From contig JACVTC010000089.1 of NCBI GenBank assembly GCA_016946835.1, positions 390,001 through 454,000 of the forward strand: DNA of 64,000 bases, given 5' to 3'. The translations under genes were made by a program, and so were the position numbers. This document shows positions 12,255 to 24,843 of this stretch, piece after piece (the first letter of the stretch is position 1; each line of letters opens with the position of its first letter). Under the pieces are notes generated by a model. That model worked only from the letters and a program-made list of their open reading frames with translations. It was not told the origin of the DNA and made no database searches. This DNA comes from Neocallimastix lanati (nom. inval.). Taxonomy: Eukaryota; Neocallimastigomycota; Neocallimastigomycetes; Neocallimastigales; Neocallimastigaceae.

Positions 12255-12382
12255 GAAATTAAATATATATATAAAAAAAAAAAAATCATAAAAAAATAAA
12301 CTTTATTTAATATATTTATTAATATTTATTAAAAATAAAATAAAACTAAAAATAAAAATAAAAAATACATGAAAATAAAATA

Positions 12383-12422
<40 letters not shown>

Positions 12423-12660
12423 GGCAGCAAACTTGTTTCATCTTTATTAATTAAATATTTGATAAAATACATGTAATAAAATAATAAAAAAAAAAAAAGA
12501 TAAAAAAATAAACAAAAAATAAAACACAACACAAAATAAAAATAAAATAATGGTATAATATATTCTAGTTTCATTTAATTAATATTTGTAAGACTTCACA
12601 AGGGCATTATTATACTGAAGTATAATAATTAACTTTGACTTCGCAATGTTAATCATAATT

Positions 12661-15600
12661 TTAAGATACAAAATTATGATCTTCATTGGTTGCGCTAGCC
12701 CTGCTGGCCTGTCTTACTGTTTCTTCAGCATTGACGCTCTTGGTAGTAGTAGTACGATTCGATTTGAACCTATTGAATAAAGACCATTGCTGGCCAATAG
12801 CAATAGGTATAATCGATTGGAGAAGTGCCGCAGTAACCACTAAGAACGGAGTATCAGAATAAGCACCTGATTTCATCTGGCACTTAAATAGATCCTTCCA
12901 TTCCCTTGTACTGTTATTAATACTTCGACCTCCAAGAAGGAAATTAAACACTTTTTCACACACACTAGAATCAATATACACATTATTTTCAATACTATTA
13001 CTAACATTACTAAAAATACTATTACTAATATTATTATTACTATTATAACTATTACTATTATTACTATTACTATTATCATTATTACTATTAACAATATCAT
13101 TTGTTAGGTTGCCACGGTAAAAAGCATTATATAAAAATAAAATTTTATCATTAACTTTACTACGAGTATGATTGAAAAAGGGACAATCAATTAACCAATG
13201 ACTTATCCATTGTTTATTACTTTTACAACAGGGACAAAAATTAGGACACATTTGGTCCACTATTTTTGCAGCTTTAGCAATTCTAGCATCTAATCTATAT
13301 CCGCTTCGTGCTCTCAATAGCCAATAGAAACCATATGAAAGATCAGGATAGTCATAACAAAGTTTTATAAATTTTGATGTTTCTTCGAATTTGTTTTTGT
13401 CATAAAACTCAGCTTTAATAGAATTGATTTTCATATCTCTTTTCCAATAAAAATCCTTGATTTTATTATCGTTATTACCTCTTTTCTCTAGTTTACGTTT
13501 AAGAGTTCTACTTTCTTTTGTCCATGTATATTTTCTAGATTTTGGAATATTATTAACTAAATAGGAAATAATACAATTTGAATTTTTCCATTTATCAAAA
13601 CATTTGACCTGAGACAAAGCACACTTAGCTGACAATGGAGGAATATGTAAATCTTTTGAAATAGAATATACATTAATAAATGATTTGGCTTTTTGTATAC
13701 CTGCAATCCATCTTAATCCTTTATTAATTAATTTCTGAGTATTATTTGTTCTCGTTTTATTCGAACCAAGTAAAGGTGCAAAGTAAGAGACTTTACTAAG
13801 TACATAAGAGTTAATTATAATCTTCTTAAATGGAATAGGAATTTTGGAATTTGAAAGAAATTTACTAACAGAAAAGAGAGATTTAGTTACTTTAGAGTTA
13901 AGTAATTTAATAATAGGTTTCAACGATAAGCTTTTATCAAATGGTATACCTAAATAGGTATAACATTTAGTTATTGGAATTGGTTGACCAGCAAGATAAA
14001 AAGTAGGATCTCTTTTATTTTGAAAAAGAGGTGTGTCTGGTCGAATCACCATCGTTGCACACTTATTAATTCCAAAATTCATCATATTAAATTTAGCCCA
14101 TTCATTTACCTTCTTAAGCATTTTTTTCAACTTAGTTCTTGACGGTGCGCATAGAACAATATCATCTGCAAAGAGTCCACCACAACATCTAGATTCGCCT
14201 AAAGGAATTCCAAGTTCTGAAACATCATTAAAAATGTCATTAATAAAAAGATTGAAAAGAATTGGTGATAGTGGACAACCTTGTCTAACTCCTTTCATAA
14301 TATTAAAAGATTCCGAATATTGATCATCAATTTTAACACTAGCTTTGGATGTCAAATATAGATTTTTTATAAATTGATAACATTTACCTCTAATACCTAA
14401 AGCATCTAATTTATATAAAATATTACCTATTGGAACAGAATCATATGCCTTTTTTAAATCTAGAAAAGCTAGGTAAGTTTCTTTATTATCATTTTTACGC
14501 CTTTGACAAATTTCTCGAATTGAAATAAATAAACTAACACATTCTTCTTTAGTACGAAATCCAAATTGCTCTGGCCTAATAAAATTATTTTTAAGTCCAT
14601 ATTCTGAAATTCTTTTGGAGACTATTTTCGAAATGAGTTTAATACCATTGTTAATCAGAGAGATACCTCGATAATTGTCACAATCAGATAGATCATCTCC
14701 TTTTTTAGGAATAGATATAATACTTGCTTCATTCCATGAGCTAGGAAATTCTCCATTCCAAATTCTTGAGTATATCTTCTGTAAACAATTTAAACCAGAA
14801 GAAGAATTATTTACTGAATTTTCGTCATCCGGAGGAATTAAAGCTTTATAAAATTCAATAGGAATTCCATCCGGGCCTGAAGCTTTAAAATTTGGAGTAG
14901 CCAAAATTGCTTCTCTAATTTCTTCTATACTGATGTCTTGATTTATATCCCATTCATTGTGTCTCGTATACCTAAATGTTCCATTGGAAAATTTATTATA
15001 CCATTCGATTAATGCACTATTGATATCAGAATGGCTTGAAGCAAGTTTTTTATAGTGATTGTGCCATACTTCTAACTGTTCTTTAGTAGAAGTAGCTAGT
15101 TTACCATTTTTGTCCTTTACTGGAGAATTTGACATATTTTTAAATTTATCTACTTTTGCTGTTGTTTTAAGCCATTTCCAAGCTTTTTTAGGGTTATGAG
15201 ATTTCATATATTCACATCCTGTATTAATCCAATGTTGGTATTCAGTTTTCCTATAAATATTACACATATGATGAATAATTTTGCACATTCTATTATATTT
15301 ATCAATTAATTCTTCAAATTCATCTAAATTATGATAAGAACCTCTTCTTTTAATGGATTTATATAATTTCATTTTGAGTTTTTGCAAATTAAATATTTTC
15401 TGCGACATATGAAAAAAAGATTTTCGAACTTCTGAAATTGACGTGATATTAAGTTCCTTAGCAATATTGAATGAAGTTGAAATAAATTTCTTTGAAATAT
15501 CATCAATACTAATATTAGGATCTGGAATCACTTCCTCTAATACACTAAAATAGTTGTTGTCAAAAATTGATTCTTTTTCATTTATACATTTTAATCTATC

Positions 15601-17058
15601 CCATTTAACTGTCTTTTTAGGCAGAGAGAAAGAATTATCTGAATTAACTGATGAAAAACATTTACCTTTTATTAATAAAGGTTTATGATCCGAAATGGGG
15701 GGAAAGTCAATAAAAGTACCATATGAAAGTAAATCTAACATATGATCATTGACAATCGCATGATCTATATCAGATTCTCTATTACCTCTACTCCATGAAA
15801 TTGGGGAGCCCCATAAGGGAAGAATTTTCCAATTACTAAATTTAGAGAGCAAATTACTTAATTTCTCAGTAGGTAAATTAAAATCACCAACCAACATTGA
15901 AGGATGAGAAGAGTGACTATTTAACCAAGACAATATTTCAATTCTAGCAGCTCTAGCATGAAGGCTATGGCCACTATGAGGTACGTACACATTACCAATA
16001 GAACATTTAGTGAAATTCCAAAAATTATAAGTATACAAGGAAATAATATACTCATAAGTGTTGTTTTCAAGAGAGGCTTGACAAGAATTATGAAACCCAA
16101 TATAAAGACCTCTTTTACCGGGAATTTCATTATTAGCTTTTTTGAAGAAATGTTTGTAGTTTTTTAATGATACTCGACATGGATATTTACTGCTAGAACC
16201 TGAACCATTTCCTGTTTCCTGAAAGCATAAGAAAAGTGGTTTGTACATTGAAATAAAGAATTCAACACTGTCTTTTTTATCAAAGTTCCATCCATTAGTA
16301 TTCCAACTGACACATAGAGAAAATTCTTTAACTGTATTATTATTAATATGAGTGTTATTAATATTATTGGAATTATTATAATTGAATGAACTGAAATTTG
16401 AATATGAATCTGAGCTTGAAACTGAATTTAAACATAAATTTGAAATTGAACTTGAACTTGTACTTGTACTTGAACTTGAACTTGAACCTGTACTTGAACT
16501 TGTACTTAAACTTGTACTTGAACTTGAACTTGAGCTTGTACTTGAACTTGGACTTGAACTTGAACTTGAGCTTGTACTTGAACTTGAACATGAATCTGTA
16601 TTTGAACTTGAATTTGAATTTTGACTTGAATCTGCATTTGAATTTGAAGTAGTGAATAAGTTGATATTATAAGATGAATTCACTTTTTCTGATAAGGCAA
16701 AATGTTTCCTTTTGAGTGAAGAAAAACTGTATTTATGATTCCTTTTGCTACAATTAATAACGTTAATTGAAGCACGTTTGAAACTATTAACAATACAATC
16801 AGTAATAGATGTTAATTCTTCTTCATTACCTACTATTTTAATTTTAAAGAATGCATCATTAAAATTAGCAATACGTTTAACTGATAAAACCTTATCATTT
16901 AATTCATTCAGAGTTTTCTTTAAATGTCTTCTCATTTTGATTTCTGGCCAAGATCGAAGTCCGCGGATAAAGAGTAGTTTCGTATTCTCCATTGGTATAC
17001 CGTGGCACCTTGAACCTCTTAGAATGAAATTCTTATTTCTTATAAATTGGATTTCCAT
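12661..17058 (-). CDS. LINE ORF: APE endonuclease, reverse transcriptase, C-terminal zinc knuckle
   Basis: A single uninterrupted 1465-codon frame. Residues 1-105 form a small unassigned basic domain (LLFIRGLRSWPE start), also present in the 47-49 kb copy. Residues 142-210 are a Ser/Thr-rich linker. The APE-type endonuclease spans about 247-465 with SWNTNGW, the catalytic Glu of CFQE (281), GDFN (391-394), SDIDH and the SDH motif (456-458). The reverse transcriptase spans about 715-1010 with PDGIP, LKKAYDSV, RQGCPLSP and the catalytic FADDI (963-967). Near the C-terminus is a Cys/His knuckle (CPNFCPCC, then H and C), followed by an Asn/Ser-rich linker and NFLLGGR. No separate ORF1 is seen. 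It nicks DNA and primes reverse transcription in place. All motifs are intact, so it may be active. Confidence 0.92.
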   Translation of the reverse strand: MEIQFIRNKNFILRGSRCHGIPMENTKLLFIRGLRSWPEIKMRRHLKKTLNELNDKVLSVKRIANFNDAFFKIKIVGNEEELTSITDCIVNSFKRASINVINCSKRNHKYSFSSLKRKHFALSEKVNSSYNINLFTTSNSNADSSQNSNSSSNTDSCSSSSTSSSSSSSPSSSTSSSSSSSTSLSTSSSTGSSSSSSTSTSSSSISNLCLNSVSSSDSYSNFSSFNYNNSNNINNTHINNNTVKEFSLCVSWNTNGWNFDKKDSVEFFISMYKPLFLCFQETGNGSGSSSKYPCRVSLKNYKHFFKKANNEIPGKRGLYIGFHNSCQASLENNTYEYIISLYTYNFWNFTKCSIGNVYVPHSGHSLHARAARIEILSWLNSHSSHPSMLVGDFNLPTEKLSNLLSKFSNWKILPLWGSPISWSRGNRESDIDHAIVNDHMLDLLSYGTFIDFPPISDHKPLLIKGKCFSSVNSDNSFSLPKKTVKWDRLKCINEKESIFDNNYFSVLEEVIPDPNISIDDISKKFISTSFNIAKELNITSISEVRKSFFHMSQKIFNLQKLKMKLYKSIKRRGSYHNLDEFEELIDKYNRMCKIIHHMCNIYRKTEYQHWINTGCEYMKSHNPKKAWKWLKTTAKVDKFKNMSNSPVKDKNGKLATSTKEQLEVWHNHYKKLASSHSDINSALIEWYNKFSNGTFRYTRHNEWDINQDISIEEIREAILATPNFKASGPDGIPIEFYKALIPPDDENSVNNSSSGLNCLQKIYSRIWNGEFPSSWNEASIISIPKKGDDLSDCDNYRGISLINNGIKLISKIVSKRISEYGLKNNFIRPEQFGFRTKEECVSLFISIREICQRRKNDNKETYLAFLDLKKAYDSVPIGNILYKLDALGIRGKCYQFIKNLYLTSKASVKIDDQYSESFNIMKGVRQGCPLSPILFNLFINDIFNDVSELGIPLGESRCCGGLFADDIVLCAPSRTKLKKMLKKVNEWAKFNMMNFGINKCATMVIRPDTPLFQNKRDPTFYLAGQPIPITKCYTYLGIPFDKSLSLKPIIKLLNSKVTKSLFSVSKFLSNSKIPIPFKKIIINSYVLSKVSYFAPLLGSNKTRTNNTQKLINKGLRWIAGIQKAKSFINVYSISKDLHIPPLSAKCALSQVKCFDKWKNSNCIISYLVNNIPKSRKYTWTKESRTLKRKLEKRGNNDNKIKDFYWKRDMKINSIKAEFYDKNKFEETSKFIKLCYDYPDLSYGFYWLLRARSGYRLDARIAKAAKIVDQMCPNFCPCCKSNKQWISHWLIDCPFFNHTRSKVNDKILFLYNAFYRGNLTNDIVNSNNDNSNSNNSNSYNSNNNISNSIFSNVSNSIENNVYIDSSVCEKVFNFLLGGRSINNSTREWKDLFKCQMKSGAYSDTPFLVVTAALLQSIIPIAIGQQWSLFNRFKSNRTTTTKSVNAEETVRQASRASATNEDHNFVS
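16440..16640. repeat. Hexanucleotide-like repeat encoding the Ser/Thr linker
   Basis: Runs of GAACTTGAACTT/GTACTTGTACTT-like units on the plus strand; on the minus strand they read as Ser codons with interspersed Thr. The pattern shows slippage expansion inside the LINE ORF without breaking its frame. Confidence 0.8.
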
Positions 17059-17479
17059 AATAGTAATAAAAAACTAAAAATTAATAACTAAAAAAAAAAA
17101 AATAAAAAAAAGTCAATTTTAATTATAAAGTCTTGAGTATAATGAGAATTGTAATAATTTTATATCTTTTTGGAGTAAATAATTTCGATAATTAGTAGTT
17201 TGTTGAATGATTGAAAAATAATTTGATTTAGCACTTTTTTCAGTATATTATTTAAATTGAATATCATAAAGTATTTAATGACTAAGATTGAATTGATGAA
17301 ATAAAATGGCACAAAATTAGTAAAGAGTTAAATAAATTACTACAAGATTTAGAGTGAATCAATCTCTTACAACGTGATACATGAAATATAAAGTTGAAAT
17401 ACAATTGAATACAATAGATTCTTACATGAGAATAGTAATACTACATGAAAATAGAAATACAATAAAAATGTATTACTAA

Positions 17480-18060
17480 TTCTTGGGTGTAACTTATTTA
17501 ACAATGTTCCAAAAATGCACCATTATATTCCGCAGTGAGTGTTCACCAGAAAAATTTTACCAATAACATTACCATTGCGCATAATGTTATTAATTAACAC
17601 AAAATATAACTTTACTACTATTTTGCACCAGTACTGTGGATCTACTTTATAAGAGTAAAGTTAATTCCCCTTGCAGGCGATTTAAATACATAAATCGAGT
17701 ACACCCCTGCTCGGGGTAAAATAAAATACATAAAAATTTTATACATTAATATTAAAAAAAAAAAAAAAAAAAAAAAAGTTATGTTATGATTTTGTAGGAC
17801 GAGAATGCCCTCTGACTCTTCCCATTTTATCAATAATATCTTCATGTGGATTGTGGATAAACTTTTATTATTCAAATCTGTATCAAAATTTCTTCTTTGC
17901 CTAATTGTTCCAACATCCGATACTCTTGACAACCAGTAGGTCTTATGGTGTACAAGTTGATCCAATGTAGGATACTCATAATGTTTTAAAGGTATAAAGT
18001 TATTTTGGTTTAACAAGTGTAACGAATTTATTAGTTTCAAAGGTCATTTCATTTTTTTTT
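17480..18060 (-). pseudogene. Unrecognised decayed coding-like stretch
   Basis: On the minus strand an open stretch at 17642-18040 includes TYWLSRVSDVGTIRQR, and a neighbouring frame at about 17795 reads DIIDKMGRVRGHSRPTKS before a stop. GC content is above background. The YP...YW(L)SR(V) spacing faintly recalls the LINE C-terminal region (YP...FYWLLRAR), but this is too weak to assign. A 22-base A run (about 17757-17778) splits it. It is best regarded as a transposon relic of unknown family. Confidence 0.35.
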
Positions 18061-18159
18061 TTTGAGTTTTTATTTAAAAAGTTTTTTTGAAAGAGGACTT
18101 TTTTAGGGGTCAATAAAGCAAATAGGTCACCACAACACTTTTTTTTTTTTTTTTTTTTT

Positions 18160-18300
18160 TTTCATTTATTACACCTATATCTCTTGAATTTATCAAATAT
18201 GTCATTGATAAACATATTAACCATAATAGGTGATAAGACACCCTCAGTAAACATCAGGATGTATTGAAAATTCTTTTGAAAGTTTACTATTAACAGGAAG
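18160..18300 (-). pseudogene. LINE reverse-transcriptase relic
   Basis: The minus strand reads LSPIMVNMFINDIFDKF, matching LSPILFNLFINDIFNDV of the intact LINE. Only about 140 bp remain, next to a 24-base T run. Confidence 0.65.
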
Positions 18301-19647
18301 TTTATTATTATAAGAATAATAAATATTTATAGGATAAATACAAAATTAACAAATAAAAATATAAATAATTAAATAAACATATTATAAATTATAAATTGAC
18401 AATCATAAAAAAAAAAAAAAATAAAAAAAAAAAAGGTTAATGGATTTAATAAATAGGGTATTAAATGATAATACTTAGTATTCAGGTAAAATGAATATAT
18501 AAATATATATATTTTTTTATTATATTTTTATTTCTTTAATTAATTATTAATTATTTATTATAAATTATTTATTATTAATTTATAATATTTGGGTTTTTTT
18601 TTTTTTTTTTTTTTTTTAAAAATTTTAATTTTTATTTATTTTTATTTTTATTTTTATTTTATTTTTTATTTTATTTTTATTTTATTATTATTATTTTTTT
18701 TTATTATTATTATTTATTTTATTTATTAAATATTAATTAGTATAAACTATTATTATTTATTAATTAATTATTAAAATTAAAAAGGTTTTAAAAAAAACTA
18801 AATAACTATAATATAAAGATAGGATGGTAAAAATCTTATTGTTTTATCTATTGAAAAAATATATATATATCTTTATTACTAATTTTATATATTAAGTTAC
18901 TTTAATTATTTATTGTATTATAAATTCTATAAAAAAAGTAATATTTATATATATTTATCTTTTTTATCGATAACAATAATTTAATTATAATATAAAAATA
19001 AAAAAAAAAATAATTTAATAATTAAATAAAGATATATTGAATATAAATTAACTAAGAATAGAAAAGAAAATATTAAAAAAAAAAAAATTCTTTTCTTATA
19101 AATATTTTTTCTTCTTTAGTTGCGAAGATTTCTCTATTATTATATATATAGTTTTTCTCTTTGTTAATATTACTATTTTTTTTTTTACTTTCCTTTAATA
19201 AATTATTATAAATATGGTTTCTCTTTGTTAATATTACTATTTTTTTTTTTTTTTACTTTCCTTTAATAAATTATTATAAATATGGTTTCTCTTTTTTTCT
19301 TTTTTTTCTTATTTTTTTTTTTTTTTTTTTTTTTTTTTGTTCGTTTTTACTATTATCAAAAATAGACGGACTTTTTTCTAATATTAATATATTTTTATAT
19401 AATCCATCCATTAAATAATAATAATAAAAATATATATATAATAAATTAACTACTAATATTTTTATTTTCTCTATTATAGTATAAATTCAGACTATTTTTA
19501 TTACTTAATTATTTTATTTTTGTTTTTTGTTTTTTTGTTTTTTTGTTTTTTTTTTATTTTATTTTTTTTTCTCACCTTTATTTTTATTAATTATCTTTTC
19601 TTCATTCATAAAAATGATTTTTTACTTAAAAAAAATAAATTGACTTA
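18301..19647. other. AT-rich intergenic region
   Basis: Homopolymers and simple AT repeats downstream of the ABCA gene. A short unit ATGGTTTCTCTTTGTTAATATT-like is duplicated at about 19150-19290 (roughly 60-70 bp period). No gene seen. Confidence 0.6.
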
Positions 19648-22600
19648 TTAATAATTGCCTTCTGTACTTTCATCATCTACTTCTGTAATTTGTTGCTTAG
19701 CAAAGTTAATAAAGATCTGTTCTAAAGAGGATTGACTGAATGTGTAATCGATAACTAAACCGTTTGCTTTACATTCTTCCATAATCTTAAATACGCGACC
19801 AAGGTTACCATTCATTTTTACTTCATATTTAACATGATTAGCAGAAATATTTTCCATAGTGTACTTATTATTATTAAAGATATTAGCCTTTTCAATAATT
19901 TGGGTATGGAATTCTTCAGCGTTCTTTGCTTGTAATTCAAGTACATATCCTTCTCCAAACTTCATCTTTAAGTGTTCTGGAGCTCCAATACAAGTTAAAC
20001 GACCATTAACTAAAATAGCAAGACGATCACAAAGTTGTTCAGCTTCTTCCATAGAATGAGTGGTCAAAATTAAGGCAGATTCATTCATCTTCTTAGTATC
20101 ATTAATAACATTCCAGATATAACGACGAGTAGATGGATCCATACCAGCTGTTGGTTCATCTAATAGGATTTGTTTTGGATAACCACAAATAGCAATTAAA
20201 AGAGATAATTTACGTTTAGTACCACCACTTAATGTAATAGCTGGTTTATGTTGATGATCTTCTAAGCCACAGGCATTAATATATTTAGTAGCATATTCCA
20301 TGGCTTCTTTCTTATTATAACCACGAATTCTAAGGAAAAGTTTAATATGTTCACGAAGAGTCAATTGCTTCCAGAGAACATTAATTTGTGGACAATAACC
20401 CATTGAAAGATCTCCTATCGCCGTAGTATTAATTTCTTTACCATAGAAGCAAACCTTACCAGTAGTTGGTGGAATAGATGAAGTAATCACATTTAATGTA
20501 GTAGTCTTACCAGCACCATTTGGACCTAAAAGACCGAAGCATTCACGAACCCTTACTGCAAAGTTGACATCAACTACTGCGGTCTTTACTAATTTCTTCT
20601 TATTGAAAAGAGATGGATGAATATCACCGTATTCGAAATCTTCTTGGCTTCTTAATAACATTTCTTTCTTTTCCTTACCATCTAATTTAACTCTGGTATC
20701 GTATTCCTTACTAAGATGAAGTACACTAATTGGTAATTCATCTTGATGCTTGTAAGCAAACTTGGCTTCTTCATTAACATCTTCATCGCCTTCCTCCAAG
20801 AGTTCTTCATATTTTCTATGAAGTTTTGGTGGGAATTGACGAATTTCAGCAGTAAGATTTTGACTCTTGATATCAAATCTAACCCAAAGAATGAAGTATA
20901 CGAAAATGAGTACAACAAGTGTAATAAGAACTGGAAGTACACCATTTCTAATTTTAAAGAATGTACCAAAGCTAAGTCTGTAATTATATAGGGCTTCATA
21001 TATACGCATAGTATAAAGTGAATTAGTAATAGCAATAATACCATAAGCAGGGAAGAATACAGTTAAAACAATACTAAGAACAATGTAATAATAATTGTAA
21101 AGAACGCCATCTTCAATGATATTTTCTGTAACATGATCCATAGCACATATAGCAAATGAAGCAATGTATCCGAAAATAATTGGGTAAACATTGATCATAG
21201 ACATCACGGAATAGGCAGTTTCTTCCTTATTGAATGCAAAGTTCCAAATATATTGATAGATAAGAGTTGGAAGACACCATACAATTATTGAAACGACAAT
21301 GATAAGAATGACCCAGAAGTTCAATAATGGTTGGAATTGAACAATTATACCTGCAATAACAATTAAAATACAAGTAAGAACACTGACAAAATAATCGGCA
21401 ACAAGAGTAGAAATCCAATAATTTATACGGAAGACGCCATTAATTTGAAGTTGTTGTAATAAAAGATTAACTCTTTCACGAACAACTAATGGTCCAAATT
21501 TGTTCATACAACTAATAATACAACCACCAACTAAGAGTGCAGCAAACATTAAGGCAATTTGGGAAAGTGTTTCATTCTTTTGATTGTATGGACGTGAAGA
21601 TATAACAATTGAATCAGTAGCATTTCTAGACGTAAGAATGGCATTACTAATGGCATTAATTGTTACAGGAATAGAATGAGTCATCGTATCATTATAATAA
21701 ATATTAAATTGATAATTATTATTTGTTTTTTGACCACTGATAGAAGAAACACAATAAGGTTGATTAAATTCAGGATATGGAATTCTAGTATAATCATTAT
21801 TTGCAATATGAGATTTATCATTACCTACAGAGAATACAAAATCGTCATTAGTAAAATCAAGATTTGAATTGCCAGTATCAAAGTTGAGAATTGAATTTTT
21901 ATACATTTCACTCATAGTCATTTCCTTTGAATCAAAGTATGAAGTTTTGTTGTTAAAAGTGTTATTTACAACAAAGAAACAGAAACCAGCAATTAAAACA
22001 GGATAAAGAATAGATGAAGTGGCAAAACCTTTGTTTTTTAAGAAAATCTTTAATCTATATTCAATAAGACACTTAATCATACTAAATTGAGATGGGCTTT
22101 TAACTTGTTTTAATTCTGGTAATTTATCTTCCTCTGTATCAATTAAAACTTGTTCAGAACCTGAATTTTGTCCGACCTCTTCCATATGACTTCCTTCATC
22201 TTCTAAACGAATAAATAATTCTTCTAGAGTTGGCATAGATAAAGCAAATTTCTTTACAAGACTTTGTTCGCCAACAGAACGACTTTCTAATTCATCCAAA
22301 AGAGGTGTAAAGCTTGAAGTCTCAGTTAAAGGTAATTTCCAGCTATGAACCTTGACTAATCCATCCTTTGTCATACTTTCTTCAGTTGGAACGTAAACTG
22401 CATTTGGAACATGACGTAAAATAATTTCTTCAACAGCATCCTTATCAACAGATTCAACACTCACTTCATAGTTCATCTTAAAATGATTTTTAAGATAAAG
22501 ACTAGTTCCGAGACAACGAATCTTACCTTCATTAAGTATTAACTTACGGTCAGCAATAACATCAGCTTCATCCATGTAATGAGTAGTTAAGAAAATTACC

Positions 22601-24843
22601 CTTCCTTCCTTTTTCTTAAGTAATAAATCCCAAATCTTTCTTCTTGAAAGTGGATCTAAACCAGTAGTTGGTTCATCTAAAAATATATATTTTGGATTAC
22701 CAACAATAGCTAATGCAATGCAAAGTTTACGTTTTTGACCCCCACTTAACTTTGAAGCTTTCTTTTCTTTTTGATCTAAAAGGTCAACCTCTTTCAAAAT
22801 TTCATCTACATTAACCTCAGTATTCTTAATACCTGCATAAATTTCGATATGATCTTCAACAGTAAGTTCATCAAAAATAATATTACTTTGTGGACAAACA
22901 CCAAAATCTCTGCGGATTTTATTAAGATCAGCATTAAGGCTCATACCATCATAGTATATATCACCTTGAGAACCTTTTATAAGACCAACCATAATATTTA
23001 AAAGAGTTGATTTACCAGCACCATTTGGACCTAAAATAGCAAATATTTCATTTTGATAAACCTTAAAAGAAACATCATTTACAGCTAAATAGTCAACACT
23101 TTTAGTAACTTCCTTTTGTTCACCATCTTCTATTTCAAAGTCAATTACATCCTTTTGATAAATTTTATGCACACGACTTACTTCAACAAGACACTTCTCA
23201 CCATTTTTAGCATTGTAATCTTCTTGAATATCCTTTTCATAAGTAACTTCATCACTAGCTTGTATATCACTTGGTTTTCTCTTCGAACGGAAGATGTATC
23301 TTGAATTTTGACCAACAGAAAAGTTATCGAAAAGAACTGCCAAAACAAAGTAGATAATATTATTAACAACAAGAATACCTAAATAAATTCCAGCATCACT
23401 TGAAAAGATATTACTAAAGTTGAGATTTTGGTAATGATAATCCATTTGATCAGCTTCATAAATAAAGGAACCAATAGCAAATTGAGAAAAAATAAAGGAT
23501 GTAATAATTTTTGCTAATCTACTGAAGTAGGCCAAAGCAATATTGAATACACAAAGAGCGAATCCGATAAGACCAACTACAGTACCGGCAGTTCTGAACT
23601 TATTAAAGAAGGTAGTAAAAAGGAAACCAAAGGAGCAACAACTTAGTCCATATAAAAGTAAAGCAACGAACATAATAATTGGGTTAACATTATCAAAGCA
23701 TTTTGCTACTAAAAAGAAAGCTGTAATGATTATCGAAACAACCAAAACTATAACAGCATATATAATTTCCCATGAAAGCCAGAAAATAGATGGATGAACA
23801 CCAGCAATAATTAAACCTTCTTTTACACCTTTTTCCTTCTCTTTAACAAGATAAGTAACAATTAACATTAAAGGTGCAAGGAAAATTAATGCAATATAAG
23901 TAGCAATAGTTCCACTAGTAGATTTACTTCCATTATATTCACTAGCATCTTTACCTAATTTACCTAATGATAATTTCATTGAAAATGAATCATCTTTTGT
24001 TTTTAACTGAATTAATGCTTGATCAACAGCAGCTTGAACAGGAGCGAATACAGAAAAATATTTATCAGCTTCAGTTTTACGTCCTGTAGCTTCTAAATGA
24101 CGACCTTCAGCATGATTAGAAATTGCTTGAGTGTATGGATCAGGAGCAGAAGTATCATTAACACGAAGAGTATAATGAAGATAATCATCACTTTCAAATA
24201 CGACACTAGCAATTAATAAATTTTTATAATCATTATAGTATTCATCAATTTTAGATTCATTATCAAAAATAATTGGTTTTACTTTGTTGAATATTTCATT
24301 TCCCATAATTTTATCAACAATTCCTTTATCTTTATTATTTTTTGGTAAAACAAAACCAATTGCTGGCTCAGAATTTTCATATAACGATGTAGTTGAATAT
24401 TGTGTAAAAATTCCATTAACATCAACTGCATCTTGAGGACCTTTAACATTAAATTTTTCGGTACTAGATACACTATCAACAATATCTTTTTTTAAATATA
24501 TAAAGAAATTTTATTAATAAGCTAACATTTATAACAAATTTATATAATTAATCTACTTTCATGTAATTGCTCAATTAAAAATAAAATATTATTTTTTTTT
24601 TTTTTTTTGTTTATTTAAATTAATCTTTATTTTAAATCATAAAGTTAATAACTTATCCATTCAAATTTACTCCACAATAATATAATAAAAACCTACAAAT
24701 ATTAACTTTTTTATTTATATTTATAAATTGTACACTTACAAGCCAATACAACTACTACAATTGGAAATATTATTTCAAGAATTAAATTACTCAATGAAGC
24801 CTTTTTAGTTAAGAGATTCCTCTTTAACATAGCCCTCAATTGG
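19648..24843 (-). CDS. Full-size ABCA-type ABC transporter
   Basis: ABCA-family proteins move lipids across membranes. Two exons are read: 24740-24843 and 19648-24485 (GT-AG, phase kept). From the ATG at 24830 the product is 1642 residues. The first exon encodes QLRAMLKRNLLTKK followed by a membrane helix, the usual ABCA start, then a luminal loop. A six-helix domain (about 230-425) precedes nucleotide-binding domain 1: Walker A GPNGAGKST near 517, signature LSGGQKRK, Walker B IFLDEPTTGLD, H-loop TTHYMDEAD. A second loop and helices (about 860-1230) precede domain 2: GPNGAGKTT near 1349, LSGGTKRK, ILLDEPTAGMD, TTHSMEEAE. All catalytic motifs are intact. The conserved QLR before Met24830 is in phase with the acceptor at 24844, so a small upstream first exon is possible and the true start is unresolved. 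Confidence 0.93.

Larger units (their letters stand above)
12385..17078 (-). mobile_element. Full-length LINE (non-LTR retrotransposon)
   Basis: One long intact ORF, a 3' UTR (12420-12660) and a 35-base poly-T at 12385-12419, which is the poly-A tail in the element's own sense. The 5' limit is uncertain; the UTR may reach about 17450, where a sequence resembling the 3' flank (TACATGAAAATA) occurs, but the AT-rich context makes this weak. It is the reference copy for at least five relics here. The intact ORF implies a young insertion, possibly still mobile. Confidence 0.85.

Noticed and set aside
17440-17475. Target duplication of the full LINE (TACATGAAAATA resembling 12366-12385)
   Set aside because: Imperfect and in AT-rich sequence where similar strings occur by chance; kept only as a hint for the 5' limit.
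20682-21044. Minus-strand 120-codon frame inside the ABCA gene
   Set aside because: Overlaps the real ABCA frame in another phase; same for the other short frames within 19.6-24.5 kb.
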